Positions 22,283 through 31,755 of a stretch of 64,000 nucleotides of DNA are shown here, one piece after another. Within the stretch, counting starts at the first letter, position 1. Each line of letters begins with the position of its first letter. A program made the position numbers and the translations under genes. This DNA is from Tubulanus polymorphus. Its lineage: Eukaryota > Nemertea > Palaeonemertea > Tubulaniformes > Tubulanidae. The stretch spans positions 4,684,231 through 4,748,230 of the forward strand of contig NC_134033.1 of assembly GCF_964204645.1 (NCBI RefSeq), in the 5' to 3' direction. Under the pieces are notes generated by a model. That model was not told the origin of the DNA. It saw only the letters and a list, made by a program, of their open reading frames with translations, and made no database searches.

Positions 22283-22615
22283 CTACTTCTGCGCGGGTAA
22301 TGTTTTAGACAGTTTTATACAAAATATCGCGGCTACAATTCTACGATATAAATTACTCGACATATCGAGTTGCTGTAAAATCATTTTAAGCTATTCGCGT
22401 CAAAACGTTGTTCGACGAAAGTTTTCACCATAGGATTGATATCGTCTAGATAATTTCTAGGTATTAATATCACGTATACGGGAGTCATATCGAATAATCC
22501 GTATGATATAAATCTCACAATTTTTTCCGTCATCATTATCACCACGCGTTTATAAAGTTCGAGGGCACCGTTTTTATGAGTTAGTCGCGACTGAGAAGGG
22601 CATTTAAAAGAATGT
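22283..22615 (-). other. two overlapping small ORFs beside the TBP-like fragment
   Basis: A frame of about 77 codons (ending at TGA 22381-22383) contains ALELYKRVVIMMTEKIVRFI and VYVILIPRNYLDDINPMVK. A second frame of 33 codons starts at 22384 and ends at 22283. Its ATG overlaps the upstream stop as ATGA. Such overlaps are typical of dense viral or transposon genomes and rare in animal genes. No family is recognised for either. Confidence 0.35.
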
Positions 22616-22618
22616 TAG

Positions 22619-22958
22619 TCAGTACACATCTTGTATCGCTCGTTCATTTCTAGCCCCCGTCAAGATGATCGTTCCACCGTTATGCACGATGCATTTTATT
22701 CGATTATCCGCTGTATACACGAGTCCCGGAAATATTTCCGGTTCGTAACTCGAACTGCTACCAAAGAAATTGTCTAAAGTTTCCAAAGAAATCCGTTTTC
22801 CAGTCTTTTTCACGGCCGAAATTTGAACGCCGTGCTTTGAAATCGGAAATTTTTACTTTACATCCCAATTTTTGCACTTTTCGACCGAATTGTCTCGCCG
22901 CATGTTTGTTCTGAAATATACTTTTCGAACCCGTGATCACCATTTTTCTGACGATCGA
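22619..22958 (-). pseudogene. TATA-binding-protein-like fragment, frameshifted
   Basis: Read on the minus strand, the segment begins within the first TBP repeat (KMVITGSKS, then HAARQFGRKVQKLG and ISDFK), shifts frame near 22815-22835, and continues with the second repeat (LETLDNFFGSSSSYEPEIFP, GLVY, then TIILTGARNERAI). YEPE-FPGL-Y and LTGA are hallmarks of TBP, which binds the TATA element in pol II/III initiation. The first half of repeat one is missing at the junction with a receptor fragment near 22955. It is intronless and divergent. It could be a retrocopy of a host TBP-like gene or come from a large DNA virus or Polinton-like element. Confidence 0.65.
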
Positions 22959-23222
22959 CGTCAATGGCTGGCACTATTCATTCGCTTTTTTTGCCTTGTT
23001 TAATACGGCCATATTGGCTACGATAATGACGACGTACGCTCAGATATATAGACTCGTATCTGGAAGTAGGTCGGGCTCGGGTAGAGCCGTTCCTACCGAA
23101 CTGGTTTTAGCTCGAAGGAGTTTAGTAATCAATCTTTGTAATTTATTTTGCTGGCTACCGAAAATAATCGTTCAGTTTTGCCCCGTATTTTCGGTCGAGA
23201 TACTGAACCAGGTTGCCGCTTG
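22955..23222 (+). pseudogene. GRL101-type receptor fragment (TM5-TM6)
   Basis: The plus-strand frame matches the TM5-to-TM6 stretch of the receptors at 53759-60002 and 61144-64000. Shared words include IDVNGWHYSFAFFAL, SGSRSGSGRA and PTELVLARRSLVINLCNLFC. It stops just before TM7, where sequence of a different receptor begins. Only about 88 residues of the parent remain. Confidence 0.85.
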
Positions 23223-23224
23223 TT

Positions 23225-23470
23225 ATAGAATATAAATTAGAATATTTCGCCATGAATGTTGTCTACGCTTACATTCTACCGTTATCTTTCATCATTCTAT
23301 TGAATTCTGTTATAATAGTTCAGTTATTCAAGAAATCAAAAATTATTTCTTCTGAAAAGAAAACTACAAAATCACAGCGTACAAAAAAAGCTGTTTAACT
23401 CGCGTTTGCAGTATTTGCGCTACCATCCACGTCACTGTATTCCTACCAATCTCGACAGAACTAAAAGACG
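23225..23470 (+). pseudogene. GPCR fragment (TM5-TM6) of the 20339 subfamily
   Basis: Directly after the GRL101-type piece the sequence reads LPLSFIILLNSVIIVQLFK followed by KTTKSQRTK, matching TM5 and loop 3 of the gene at 20339-21295. An in-frame stop follows the loop (near 23396). A few TM6-like residues (LAFAVFALPS) lie beyond it. Confidence 0.75.
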
Positions 23471-24464
23471 AACGGTGCAACGAACATAATTAAGTAATTT
23501 CTAGAATCAGCCATAGTAAGAACAGGATTAATAGTATATTAAATTAAATATTTTCACTAGCGGTTGAACCGGCACTTGGACTTTTGTCCAGGCGCAACCT
23601 TGATTGAAAATATCCGAAATTTCTTTGTCATCTTTCTCGCATTTTAGTTTTTCGTACTTTCGTTTTCAAAGTGTAGTTAATTTGATAATCATTAACTACA
23701 GAAGGTAATAACGATCAGTTACCGGTATTAAGGATACGGATTGATTGGACAGTTCATTTTAGGAAAATACCATGTGTGGTATTTTTGTGGTCTGCTAAGT
23801 AATTAGTTATACGTCCTCGCTGTTACTGTTGATGGCCTGTCGTCTGCTCAAGTTGTTCGCTCATTGTTCGTCCTCTGGATTCTCATGCCGTGGGAATTAT
23901 AAAGGCTTTACATAGTCTTAAGACGGACACATGGAAATAGAATTTGCAACACCGAAATACATTTATAGTTAGTAGTTTGTACTGAGGACGTGTAGTACGA
24001 TGTTATACCGTGTAAAAACCTCTTTTTCGGATAAACTTGTTACAACCAGCCGGGAACCGAATGGCATCACGAATTGGAGGTTAGTGAATTTTGGCTGAGT
24101 TTTCTCTGATGACAGTTTTAGATTTTTGGCAGTTGCTGTACCTAGTGTATCAGCAGTAAACGATGAAAGAAATTTGATGTTCCGAAGTAATATCGAAATC
24201 CATTTTAATGAATGTATATATTACCTACTGTTACTATCTGGTGGTTTTATTATTCTTGTACAAATAGGACAAATTAGTGAAGCGTCATAAACCGCCATAA
24301 ACATATTAATAATTCACTCCTGATCTATATAGTAATTGTCACGACACGATATTTAACGCATCACCGGTTTTAATGTCGTTTTCGCACAATGATTTCAACT
24401 GTAAATTTAATGATGAAATCGGAAGTGTTACAGTTATGAAACGTGTACCGGGTTTCCGTGTTTC
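23471..24464. other. spacer downstream of the lectin gene
   Basis: No gene or RNA is supported. It includes the 3' flank of the interrupted lectin gene, whose stop is at 24465-24467. Confidence 0.5.
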
Positions 24465-24512
24465 TCACGGGTTGTACTGACATAAAAAGTCGTTGTGATT
24501 GTTGCAAGGAAT
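24465..24512 (-). pseudogene. lectin last exon, distal part beyond the insertion
   Basis: The last ~16 codons of the C-type lectin domain. Joined to the end of the proximal part at 27148, they complete an NDIPC motif and then FLCQ, the usual WND-x-C...FIC ending of a CTLD, before TGA at 24465-24467. GAAT at 24509-24512 is the left target duplication. Confidence 0.8.
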
Positions 24513-24913
24513 TTTAACAAAACTAATTGTTCTAACTCGTCTTTCGGGGAAGCTCCAGCTACGATTAAATCCTGAGTTATGCAACAATGAGAAAGCTAGT
24601 AGTTTTCAGCACTAAACGTAGACGATTTTATTCTTTAGATTCTCAATCGAGTAGCTTGGGAATTTGCCTGCAAGATGTATCAGGCTCCAAGACTCGTCTC
24701 AAACTCAACTGCTGTTCATGGATTTACATTCTATTTATATAATACTATAAAAGTTGACAGACATGTTTGAGCACACAATTAATTACAAAACAAACTGTTA
24801 TCACAGGTGTCGAATTGACAGATGTCTAACTGATTGTGTGAGTAATAATTAATTAATGGTGAATTAAAACAACAGCGCGATTAAAAGTGTACATGTATAT
24901 TATTTTTGCTAAA
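24513..24913 (-). repeat. 3' LTR (element orientation)
   Basis: 401 bp, no difference seen from 26743-27143. In plus orientation it starts TTTAACAAAAC and ends TTTTTGCTAAA. Confidence 0.9.
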
Positions 24914-25277
24914 TCCTTCCTTACTATCCTTCAAACTTTTGTCCGCAAAAGCTGAATAGAATATCAACATGTTTCGTAATCACAGTAAAAAGAGTTTTAC
25001 TAAATTCATTCCTGCCATACACACGTATTTTCGTCGTCGTTAAAGTTCACGATATACGGGTTTTCACTGCCCGCTAACTTCAATGGCGTAACTCTGTTCG
25101 TTGATGGCGGCAATGTTCTGAGAATGAATTATATTGCGATTCAGAAAGAGACCGAAATTTACAGTTCCGTTCTCAAATTCTATCGGTGTGGACAACCAGG
25201 ACAGACATCACACAAGTAAACATGCATTGATGAGAATTCTATTAATCTAAAGTCTAGGGAATCGTAATATATTTGTA
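24914..25277. other. element 3' region with purine tract and antisense zinc-knuckle remnant
   Basis: The minus strand holds the purine tract next to the LTR (complement of 24914-24932). The plus strand has an open stretch ending in FYRCGQPGQTSHK and a stop at 25215-25217, like a decayed CCHC knuckle from a second gag- or ORF1-like sequence in opposite orientation. Confidence 0.45.
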
Positions 25278-26630
25278 TCAGTCAAATTTAGATTTTATGT
25301 CTAAGAGCAGTGGTAACGTAAGACCATAGTCTTTGGCTATATTAGTTAATTTCAAATCATCATTTAACCTAAATCGTTGACCTTTTTTAATTTCACAAAC
25401 TAAAAACATACTTTCAATTTCCAATGCATAAAATTCCTTAAGCCATGTATCTCGCATTTCGCATTTAAGATCCCTCACTGATGTGTCACCAGGGACGAAT
25501 ATATTCTTTTGCATCTGTATTTGGAAAGGCTCAGAAAATGCTTTAATCATACGTGGACGATTAATCACTGTAACGGGGACGTGGATACCTAGATCCAATC
25601 CACTGCCAGTGTCAACCTTGCGAAAAGGTTTTCTAAATCTACGTTGTGGCCTATAGCTAGCCAGGTCCCACGACGCAATTTGTTCCGGTTCTACCTGCTG
25701 AGATTTTGGATTTAAGCTGGCCGAGTTATTTTTAGTATTATCCAAATGCTCAGCTAAGGCAGTACATTCTGATATTTTGACCGGATTAACAAACATGCGC
25801 TCTCTCTCCAAGATTGTTAACTTGTTTTTAAGATTTTCGTTATCTTCTGACAATTGGTCACTAATCTTTTTGATGCTCTGTTTATGTTGTTCGTTTTTAC
25901 TGATTTGCCTTTTTAACTGTTCTATTTTACATATTTGTTCTGTATTTTGCGATCGCCACTTCTCTAGTTCAAAATTCAATTCGGTTATTTCTTGACTCAG
26001 AGTGGTTTTGTTAGCTTTCTGTTCCACTATTACTTTGGTGTCAGATAATTGATTTGCTAATTTGTCAGTATCAATTTTGGCTTTGGCTACAATACCTTCC
26101 TTATGTTTCTGTTCGAGTCTAAATGCCAAATTTTCAGATTCTAATTCCTCGTTAATAATTTGCAAAATTTTCATATCTCGTTTAAATTTAAAAATTTCAT
26201 TTCTGTAATTTTGGTGACTAGAGTTAACCTCTACGAACATTGCAGTTCCTAATGAATTAAAGGGCATTTGGCGAGCTATGAATTTTCTAAGATTGTATTC
26301 TTGAAATCTTATTTTATCTCTTGATTTCTGCTTTTCACATTTAATTTTAATTTTAGGTTCGTTTGTTATATTATTTTGAATTGAGCATTTATTATCTATT
26401 CGCGTATTCCTGAATCTACAACATCGAACGAAATGTCCTATTCGCTTACAAAGATTACACCTAGATATCAATGCATGACACTTGTGTGAATAGACCATAT
26501 CCCACTTACCACACCGTTCACATTTATCATGGAAGTTCTTTGGCACTTGAAGATAAATTCTTTGATGCTGGGTTTTTCCATCATGGTAGTTTCTCCACTC
26601 CAATGGCTGGTCGTTGATGAAGAACGTCAT
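25278..26630 (-). CDS. gag-like protein with two zinc knuckles and coiled coil
   Basis: 450 residues from ATG 26628-26630. Residues ~37-51 form a CX2CX8HXC cluster (CERCGKWDMVYSHKC), and ~58-71 form a CX2CX4HX4C nucleocapsid-type knuckle (CNLCKRIGHFVRCC). A long charged heptad region (~150-290) should form a coiled coil. A basic patch (RPQRRFRKPFRK) follows. The last ~90 residues have a beta-strand/helix pattern (VRDLKCEMRDTW, KKGQRFRLNDDLKLTNIA) that loosely recalls a ubiquitin-like fold. It presumably binds and packages element RNA. No retroviral capsid homology is obvious and no pol follows. The open frame and identical LTRs suggest it was active recently. Confidence 0.75.
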   Translation of the reverse strand: MTFFINDQPLEWRNYHDGKTQHQRIYLQVPKNFHDKCERCGKWDMVYSHKCHALISRCNLCKRIGHFVRCCRFRNTRIDNKCSIQNNITNEPKIKIKCEKQKSRDKIRFQEYNLRKFIARQMPFNSLGTAMFVEVNSSHQNYRNEIFKFKRDMKILQIINEELESENLAFRLEQKHKEGIVAKAKIDTDKLANQLSDTKVIVEQKANKTTLSQEITELNFELEKWRSQNTEQICKIEQLKRQISKNEQHKQSIKKISDQLSEDNENLKNKLTILERERMFVNPVKISECTALAEHLDNTKNNSASLNPKSQQVEPEQIASWDLASYRPQRRFRKPFRKVDTGSGLDLGIHVPVTVINRPRMIKAFSEPFQIQMQKNIFVPGDTSVRDLKCEMRDTWLKEFYALEIESMFLVCEIKKGQRFRLNDDLKLTNIAKDYGLTLPLLLDIKSKFD

Positions 26631-26742
26631 GATTTTCTTATCTCGCTCAGGTGCTGATGACTGTTTATATGCTTCAGATGATTATTGTAGCTGCGTTGTT
26701 GACAAATAGGTACCAGTTCTCTGCTCACGGGTTCTCCACCAA

Positions 26743-27143
26743 TTTAACAAAACTAATTGTTCTAACTCGTCTTTCGGGGAAGCTCCAGCTACGATTAAAT
26801 CCTGAGTTATGCAACAATGAGAAAGCTAGTAGTTTTCAGCACTAAACGTAGACGATTTTATTCTTTAGATTCTCAATCGAGTAGCTTGGGAATTTGCCTG
26901 CAAGATGTATCAGGCTCCAAGACTCGTCTCAAACTCAACTGCTGTTCATGGATTTACATTCTATTTATATAATACTATAAAAGTTGACAGACATGTTTGA
27001 GCACACAATTAATTACAAAACAAACTGTTATCACAGGTGTCGAATTGACAGATGTCTAACTGATTGTGTGAGTAATAATTAATTAATGGTGAATTAAAAC
27101 AACAGCGCGATTAAAAGTGTACATGTATATTATTTTTGCTAAA
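26743..27143 (-). repeat. 5' LTR (element orientation)
   Basis: 401 bp matching 24513-24913. It joins the lectin exon at 27143/27144, so transcription from the lectin promoter meets a TAG three bases after the target duplication. Confidence 0.9.
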
Positions 27144-27333
27144 GAATATCATTATATCTATCTGTATCGATGTACCACTGACTACAGCGTTCGTGCCGAT
27201 AGTTCGGTTCCCCGCTGTCCCAGGGTAGGATTGCGATAGTGGTATTATCTGATCTCAAAAACCCACGGGCCGCGCATTGACCCGGAATTCGTCTGCAAAT
27301 CATATCCACCTAACATAGGTTTATAAACGACTT
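27144..27333 (-). pseudogene. lectin last exon, proximal part (CTLD C-terminal half)
   Basis: A strong acceptor (TTATATTTCTTTTTCAG) precedes the first base at 27333. The phase-1 start matches the donor of the upstream exon. The frame reads YKPMLGGYDLQTNSG and GPWV, then shifts by one base in a T5 run near 27255-27260. In the new frame it continues SDNTTIAILPWDSGEPNYRH, then ERCSQW and YNDI. EPN and the E-C pair are the calcium/sugar-binding and disulfide signatures of a C-type lectin. The LTR element interrupts it at 27144. The gene is thus broken twice, unless the T5 indel is a base-calling error. Confidence 0.8.
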
Positions 27334-27858
27334 CTGAAAAAGAAATATAAATGTTAGAAATAATTGTGCACTCCATTTCAACCATTTTAAGGGTGGCGCC
27401 TTTTGACCCGGTAACTCAAAAGGATAACTGATATATGGTGTGAAAACTGAAGATACGGTATGGCAGTAACTAACCAGAGAAAATGGCCTAAGAGCTTCAG
27501 ATAATAGGTGATGGTTTAGACTCCACGATATTTCGCAATCCCACGTCTAAATCAACAACCTGGTATTATTACCAGAAAGTTCATTCAAACTCGTTTAATG
27601 ATAGGACTTCGGCTACAAAAATGTTCAAACTTTGTTTCTTATTTCTGTAGGGTTTAAAAGTTGAGCCGGCCGGCCACCCAATCTACCGTGCATCGCTTTT
27701 TTAATCATGATCAAACTAACAATAACAGACCCGACAGTTATAGAAATGACATCATTACAAATTTTATGGCAGTTTACAAAATTTACCCGGTCGATTAGAA
27801 GAAACAAGGTATGAATTTATTCTAGCTTTAAAATCTATCAATATGAAGTTAGACGTAC
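27334..27858 (-). other. intron of the lectin gene
   Basis: The donor GTACGT (complement of 27853-27858) and the acceptor TTTTTCAG just above 27333 define a phase-1 intron. No exon for the missing central CTLD segment is needed, because the two flanking exons join in frame with a normal domain length. Confidence 0.65.
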
Positions 27859-28056
27859 CATTTTTGTCGATGAGATATTTCCTCAAGGCAGCCCTCGATT
27901 GTGAAGTGCGGGGTTCAGCAAGTATCCAACCGTGATAGGTACAGAAACTTGCCGCGTCTGTGACGGTCGCACTTTTATAAGCGTTACTGTTCCATCGGAA
28001 AACGTGATAGCAAATTCCATTCGCAACGAAAAATCCAAATCTACAAGATCCGTGTT
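27859..28056 (-). CDS. C-type lectin exon (CTLD N-terminal half)
   Basis: 198-bp exon of symmetric 1-1 phase with acceptor CCTCTGTTTGTAG and donor GTACGT. It encodes GSCRFGFFVANGICYHVF, then DAASFCTYHGWILAEPRTS and RKYLIDKN. This is the start of a CTLD: the paired cysteines, the aromatic strand and the helix that precedes the sugar-binding loop. It splices in phase to the exon starting at 27333. The first exon with the signal peptide is not certain. The PAN exon at 28243-28530 is the nearest candidate, but it has no phase-1 donor before its stop. Protein role: secreted sugar- or ligand-binding, possibly immune. Confidence 0.75.
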
Positions 28057-28077
28057 CTACAAACAGAGGAATATATA

Positions 28078-28104
28078 ATATATATATATATATATATATA
28101 CATA
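28078..28104. repeat. (TA)n microsatellite
   Basis: About 12 TA units just upstream of the lectin exon acceptor, within the intron or flank. Confidence 0.9.
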
Positions 28105-28242
28105 TCCGATATTCTCAAAAAGACGATTTCAAATAGCCCGATTAACATGATTTATGCGAATATTCTAGAGCTTCTCTAGAGCTGGAATCATTTATTCACT
28201 TATGAATTAAAAATACGTTGTAAGATCTCGAGAAAAATACCT

Positions 28243-28530
28243 TTATCGTGTTTGTACTATGACAATTTTCGTTTTTCCTGATGCTCTGTATTTCACCAGC
28301 TCGTTGTCGAACAGGTAACATTCGTCGACGCCGTCAGATTTCGTCAAATCGACGTCGAAACCGCGACAATTCGACCCTTCGCTCAAACAGCGCAGCGCGC
28401 ATTCACCGCGCGACCCGACTGTCGACTTGTACGATTTTGCAGACGCGTCGACCGTCATCGTATAGAACTCTCGAAACTCGGACGCGACGCGGACTGTCAG
28501 ACAAATAAACGGGATGAATTTAGCGAACAT
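28243..28530 (-). CDS. secreted single PAN/Apple-like protein
   Basis: From ATG 28528-28530, 95 residues. An N-terminal signal peptide (MFAKFIPFICLTVRVAS) is followed by a PAN-like module with RGECALRCLSEGSNCRGF and, later, ECYLFDNELV. The open frame extends further upstream, but this start gives a proper signal sequence. The frame ends at TAA with no clear in-phase splice donor, so it may be a complete small secreted protein. Alternatively, it is the first exon of the lectin gene at 24465-28056 with a lesion before its donor. The similar domain at 3204-3510 also ends soon after the PAN core. Confidence 0.6.
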   Translation of the reverse strand: MFAKFIPFICLTVRVASEFREFYTMTVDASAKSYKSTVGSRGECALRCLSEGSNCRGFDVDLTKSDGVDECYLFDNELVKYRASGKTKIVIVQTR

Positions 28531-28768
28531 GTCGTGGAGAAAATGTGCTACACGTAACATAAGAACTGTTCTATGCATGGAACTAATCACCAGTTACAGA
28601 TTCCAGCTAAACCGCGTGCGGCATCCTGTGTGTGTCCAGATAATACGTAGTCAACCTCGCATAAATCGCTTCGATACAAGTAGCGAAATCGTTCGGTCGC
28701 ACGAATTAAGTCCCATTAGTTTCAAAACCTCTTTCAAATAGTGCTTTATGTATAAACCGCTATTTTAT

Positions 28769-30585
28769 CTAGAGTCGCCATGTCAAAAATAAGACAGCAC
28801 GAAATGGCTTCGAAATGATGACTTAAAAAGTTCGTAGCCACTATAATCTACATGTAGCATAATTGTAATAAATCGTTGAATCTAATTCTGTTTCATGTAA
28901 TGAATTTCTATGTTCGTAATAAAACACTGATGTTCACTGGTACGAAAAACAAGCGCTTCTATTACGAGATTATATAAAATTGAGAGGAGACCTCAAAATA
29001 ACATGAAACGAGTGATTTGAATCATCAATTAAAAAACCGCGTCTTCTAAAAATATACCCAAGAAATATCGAAATCAAAACAAACAGCGCACTCCCGAAAT
29101 CAGCTCAAATATCAATAAAATAATTCAACCATATAAAACCAGAAATCTAGGTTCCACAGGAATAGGACCCGACCGAAACCGGCTGTCTGAACCTGAAACC
29201 AGTTGTACGTAAGTAAATGTCATTTGTATTTTATAAGAAGTAGAGTTTAACTCTCCAACTCTTCATCTTACTCAAATCACACTTAACTCACGAACTGTCA
29301 AACATTTCCAATCAAGTTCAATTGAAAATAAATGCAACTTTTCCTGTTAAAAAGTTCCACTTGAAATTACAACTGTGTTTTATATCAACAGCTGAAATTA
29401 TGTTCTAATTAAAGATCTATCAACTAACTATTCTAACCTAACCTATATATTCGGCCTACCCATTCAGGCTAGGGTTTGGGGGTAGGGAGGAGGATACTGA
29501 AATAGAGAGACATGTTATACAGGTCACACCGGAATTCTTCAGTCACTCTGTCATCATCATTCAACTTCATGTTCAATCTTCTGTGACTAGGGGGTCTTGT
29601 TCTTCTCACTGAAGAAGAACATACAGGCCGTACCTGAATCGGGCCATTCTGTTGTGTGCTGGGGGTGAAGACACGTACTCTGTGGCATAGTCTTCTGGGG
29701 TCTTGTCTCAGCGATGACCCTAAAATTGTCACGTTTATTTCAAGTAAAATATTTACATAAAAGGTGTTGTCTTATAAAACAATAAATTTGAAAAATCGGA
29801 AATTCTAAAAAAATAAAGTTAAAAACCTGAAAATAAAGAGGGACCCTGGAAAAAAAGAAGCATGAAATACAGGATCCTGAAATAAAGATATAAGTAATAA
29901 ACAAACTGCTATTTTTATCTGTAGATCCCGAGACCCACAGGACCCTGACGTTAATAGGACCCTCTTTATTGATTAACGCATTTGATTTAAGATTGTATTA
30001 ATATTCATGCACTCCTATAACTTAATCCCTCACCGAGTAAGTTCCTAAACAAACTTAACCTATAAAACATAATTTCAGCTGTTAATGTTTTTCGAACTTA
30101 CAGTTTATCCAATCCTGTGTGTTTAATGTATATCCAATATAATGATAATCCTTGAGTCAATTTGAATCCTTGTGTTTTGGATAACAGTTATAAATCCGGT
30201 AATCAGTTTGAGCGCGATTCCATTCCAACTAAATCCTGCGCAAGAAGACAATTCAAATTCCATTTAATTTCCAGTAACAGCTAAGTTTTTGAGAACAGTT
30301 TATCTTAAATTCGTTTCAGCGCGATTCCATACATGTTCACAAGAGGTGTATACTTTTTTACGGGAGACAGTCTGAGCACCTCTGTCCAGACTGGTAAACC
30401 ATATACCATCGCGACAACCCCTAGGTGTGAACAAATACAAGACACCCAGGTGTAATAATCTGTGCGAACGACAAGAATTTTCGAACACAATGAAGTTTCA
30501 TATTTCATATTATCTAACTATCGGGGTCACTGGTCATAATCCATCTCCGCTCTATAAACTGCGCGGCTCTACAGATATCAATCAA
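28769..30585. repeat. long dispersed repeat, copy A (~1.8 kb)
   Basis: Aligns end to end with 44603-46505 (copy B) with many small differences; the first part also matches 15217-15527. Shared landmarks include GTTCACTGGTACGAAAA, TTCAGTCACTCTGTCATCAT and CACCTCTGTCCAGACTGGTA. Both copies keep a minus-strand frame of ~87-91 codons (here 29469-29732) with SQRRTRPPSHRRLN-like sequence. I do not recognise it, and the rest is non-coding. No terminal repeats were resolved. It is an old, uncharacterised transposon. Confidence 0.75.
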
Positions 30586-30589
30586 TTCT

Positions 30590-31344
30590 GAACTGCATGA
30601 AATATGTATCAATATAGTATGAATCAGATACTACAAATATCTAATAGCAGTTGATTTGATTTGAAAATCTAATAATCAAATTTGATGATGCCGCTCACAC
30701 CAGGTCGTGCTGACAAAACATTTTCATCTGTGATCGGACGCATAATTAGTTATACTCGTCGATGAGTTGCTAATTGGTACGAGATATGCATAATCTAAAC
30801 TGAATGAAACCGGTTTCGATGCGACCCGCGCGGCACGATAATTTTTATATACATTGATACCTAGTTTGAAGGGTTCTGTGCGAGTCGATGTGCACCACGT
30901 CATCGAAGTAAGTGTTTGAGCATGTGCATTTGTAGTTAGATATTAAGAGTTCTGCTTTCTCTGGAGCCACGCACTAACATAATTATAATAAATAATTATA
31001 TAAACTATAATAAGGTTTGTAGAGGAGCCTATGTTAACCTTCTGTCCAATCAACAAAACCTATAACACGAGACCCAGTTCAACAGTTCTGGTTAGGATTT
31101 GACTCAGAGTTACTCATTGAAAATTGATTATTTTTACTCTGAGTTAACAGTAACTCACATGTGGAAAACTGGATCTAGAAGTCGCATTATGGGTTATTCA
31201 TACAGGGACTTCTTTATCTGATGAAGCTGCTTGAAGCTGCTATTGTTGCAAAAGCTCGTATCTAGATAAGACTAAAATACTGTCTGTCTTTTACATGTTA
31301 CTAAACGAACAAAAATGTTGTATGAAACTTGAAATCAATAGTTA
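30590..31344. other. intergenic, nothing recognised
   Basis: AT-rich spacer with no domain, RNA gene or shared repeat. Confidence 0.5.
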
Positions 31345-31560
31345 TCTGACCAAATTTCTGCAGCGGATTTTCATACAGAAATATTCCACGAATTTCTCGT
31401 CCCGGTAAAAGATATATGTAGAAATTTACCACGAAGTTACACATTTGTAACTTTGCAAATTAGCCATAAAGAAATTCACTCATGTTCTTGTGAGATTTGG
31501 AAAAAAAGTGACAGTAGTGGATGGAACTGTAAATATTGCAAAGTAAGCCGTACGGTTATT
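31345..31560 (-). pseudogene. GPCR fragment (TM6-TM7 and tail) of the 16915 subfamily
   Basis: Nucleotide similarity to the 3' end of the gene at 16915-17898 is plain: GCGGATTTTCATACAGAAA, ATTTCTCGTCCC and GTAAAAGATATATGTAGAAA occur in both, in the same order. Only the last third of the gene remains, with indels that break the frame. An unmarked old duplicate. Confidence 0.75.
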
Positions 31561-31755
31561 TCTAATTTAAACAGTTATTGCTAAAGACACTCAGCGTTTT
31601 GAGGCGTGACGCATCTGCTGATCATGCAGTATATCAATGACATTATTTGATGTTATTGCTCTGCTGGGTTTTACATGTTACATAATCAAAACGATACAAA
31701 TCAGTACAAATGATATTTGTGAACGCGGCCGAGCTTACAGATATATCCTGTTAAA

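Larger units (their letters stand above)
24513..27143 (-). mobile_element. gag-only LTR retroelement (TR-GAG-like), young insertion
   Basis: 2631-bp element. Two direct terminal repeats of 401 bp (24513-24913 and 26743-27143) look identical by eye, and GAAT flanks both outer ends (24509-24512, 27144-27147). LTR ends are TTTAGC/GTTAAA in element orientation rather than TG/CA. A purine tract (GAAGGATAGTAAGGAAGGA) abuts the 3' LTR, and TGGTGGAGAACCCG lies just inside the 5' LTR as a candidate primer-binding site. The only long ORF is 25278-26630; there is no protease, RT or integrase. It probably moves with enzymes of another element. Orientation is minus, the same as the interrupted lectin gene. 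Confidence 0.88.

Noticed and set aside
24513-27143. Autonomous Gypsy or BEL element
   Set aside because: No protease, RT, RNase H or integrase frame exists between the LTRs in any of the six frames.
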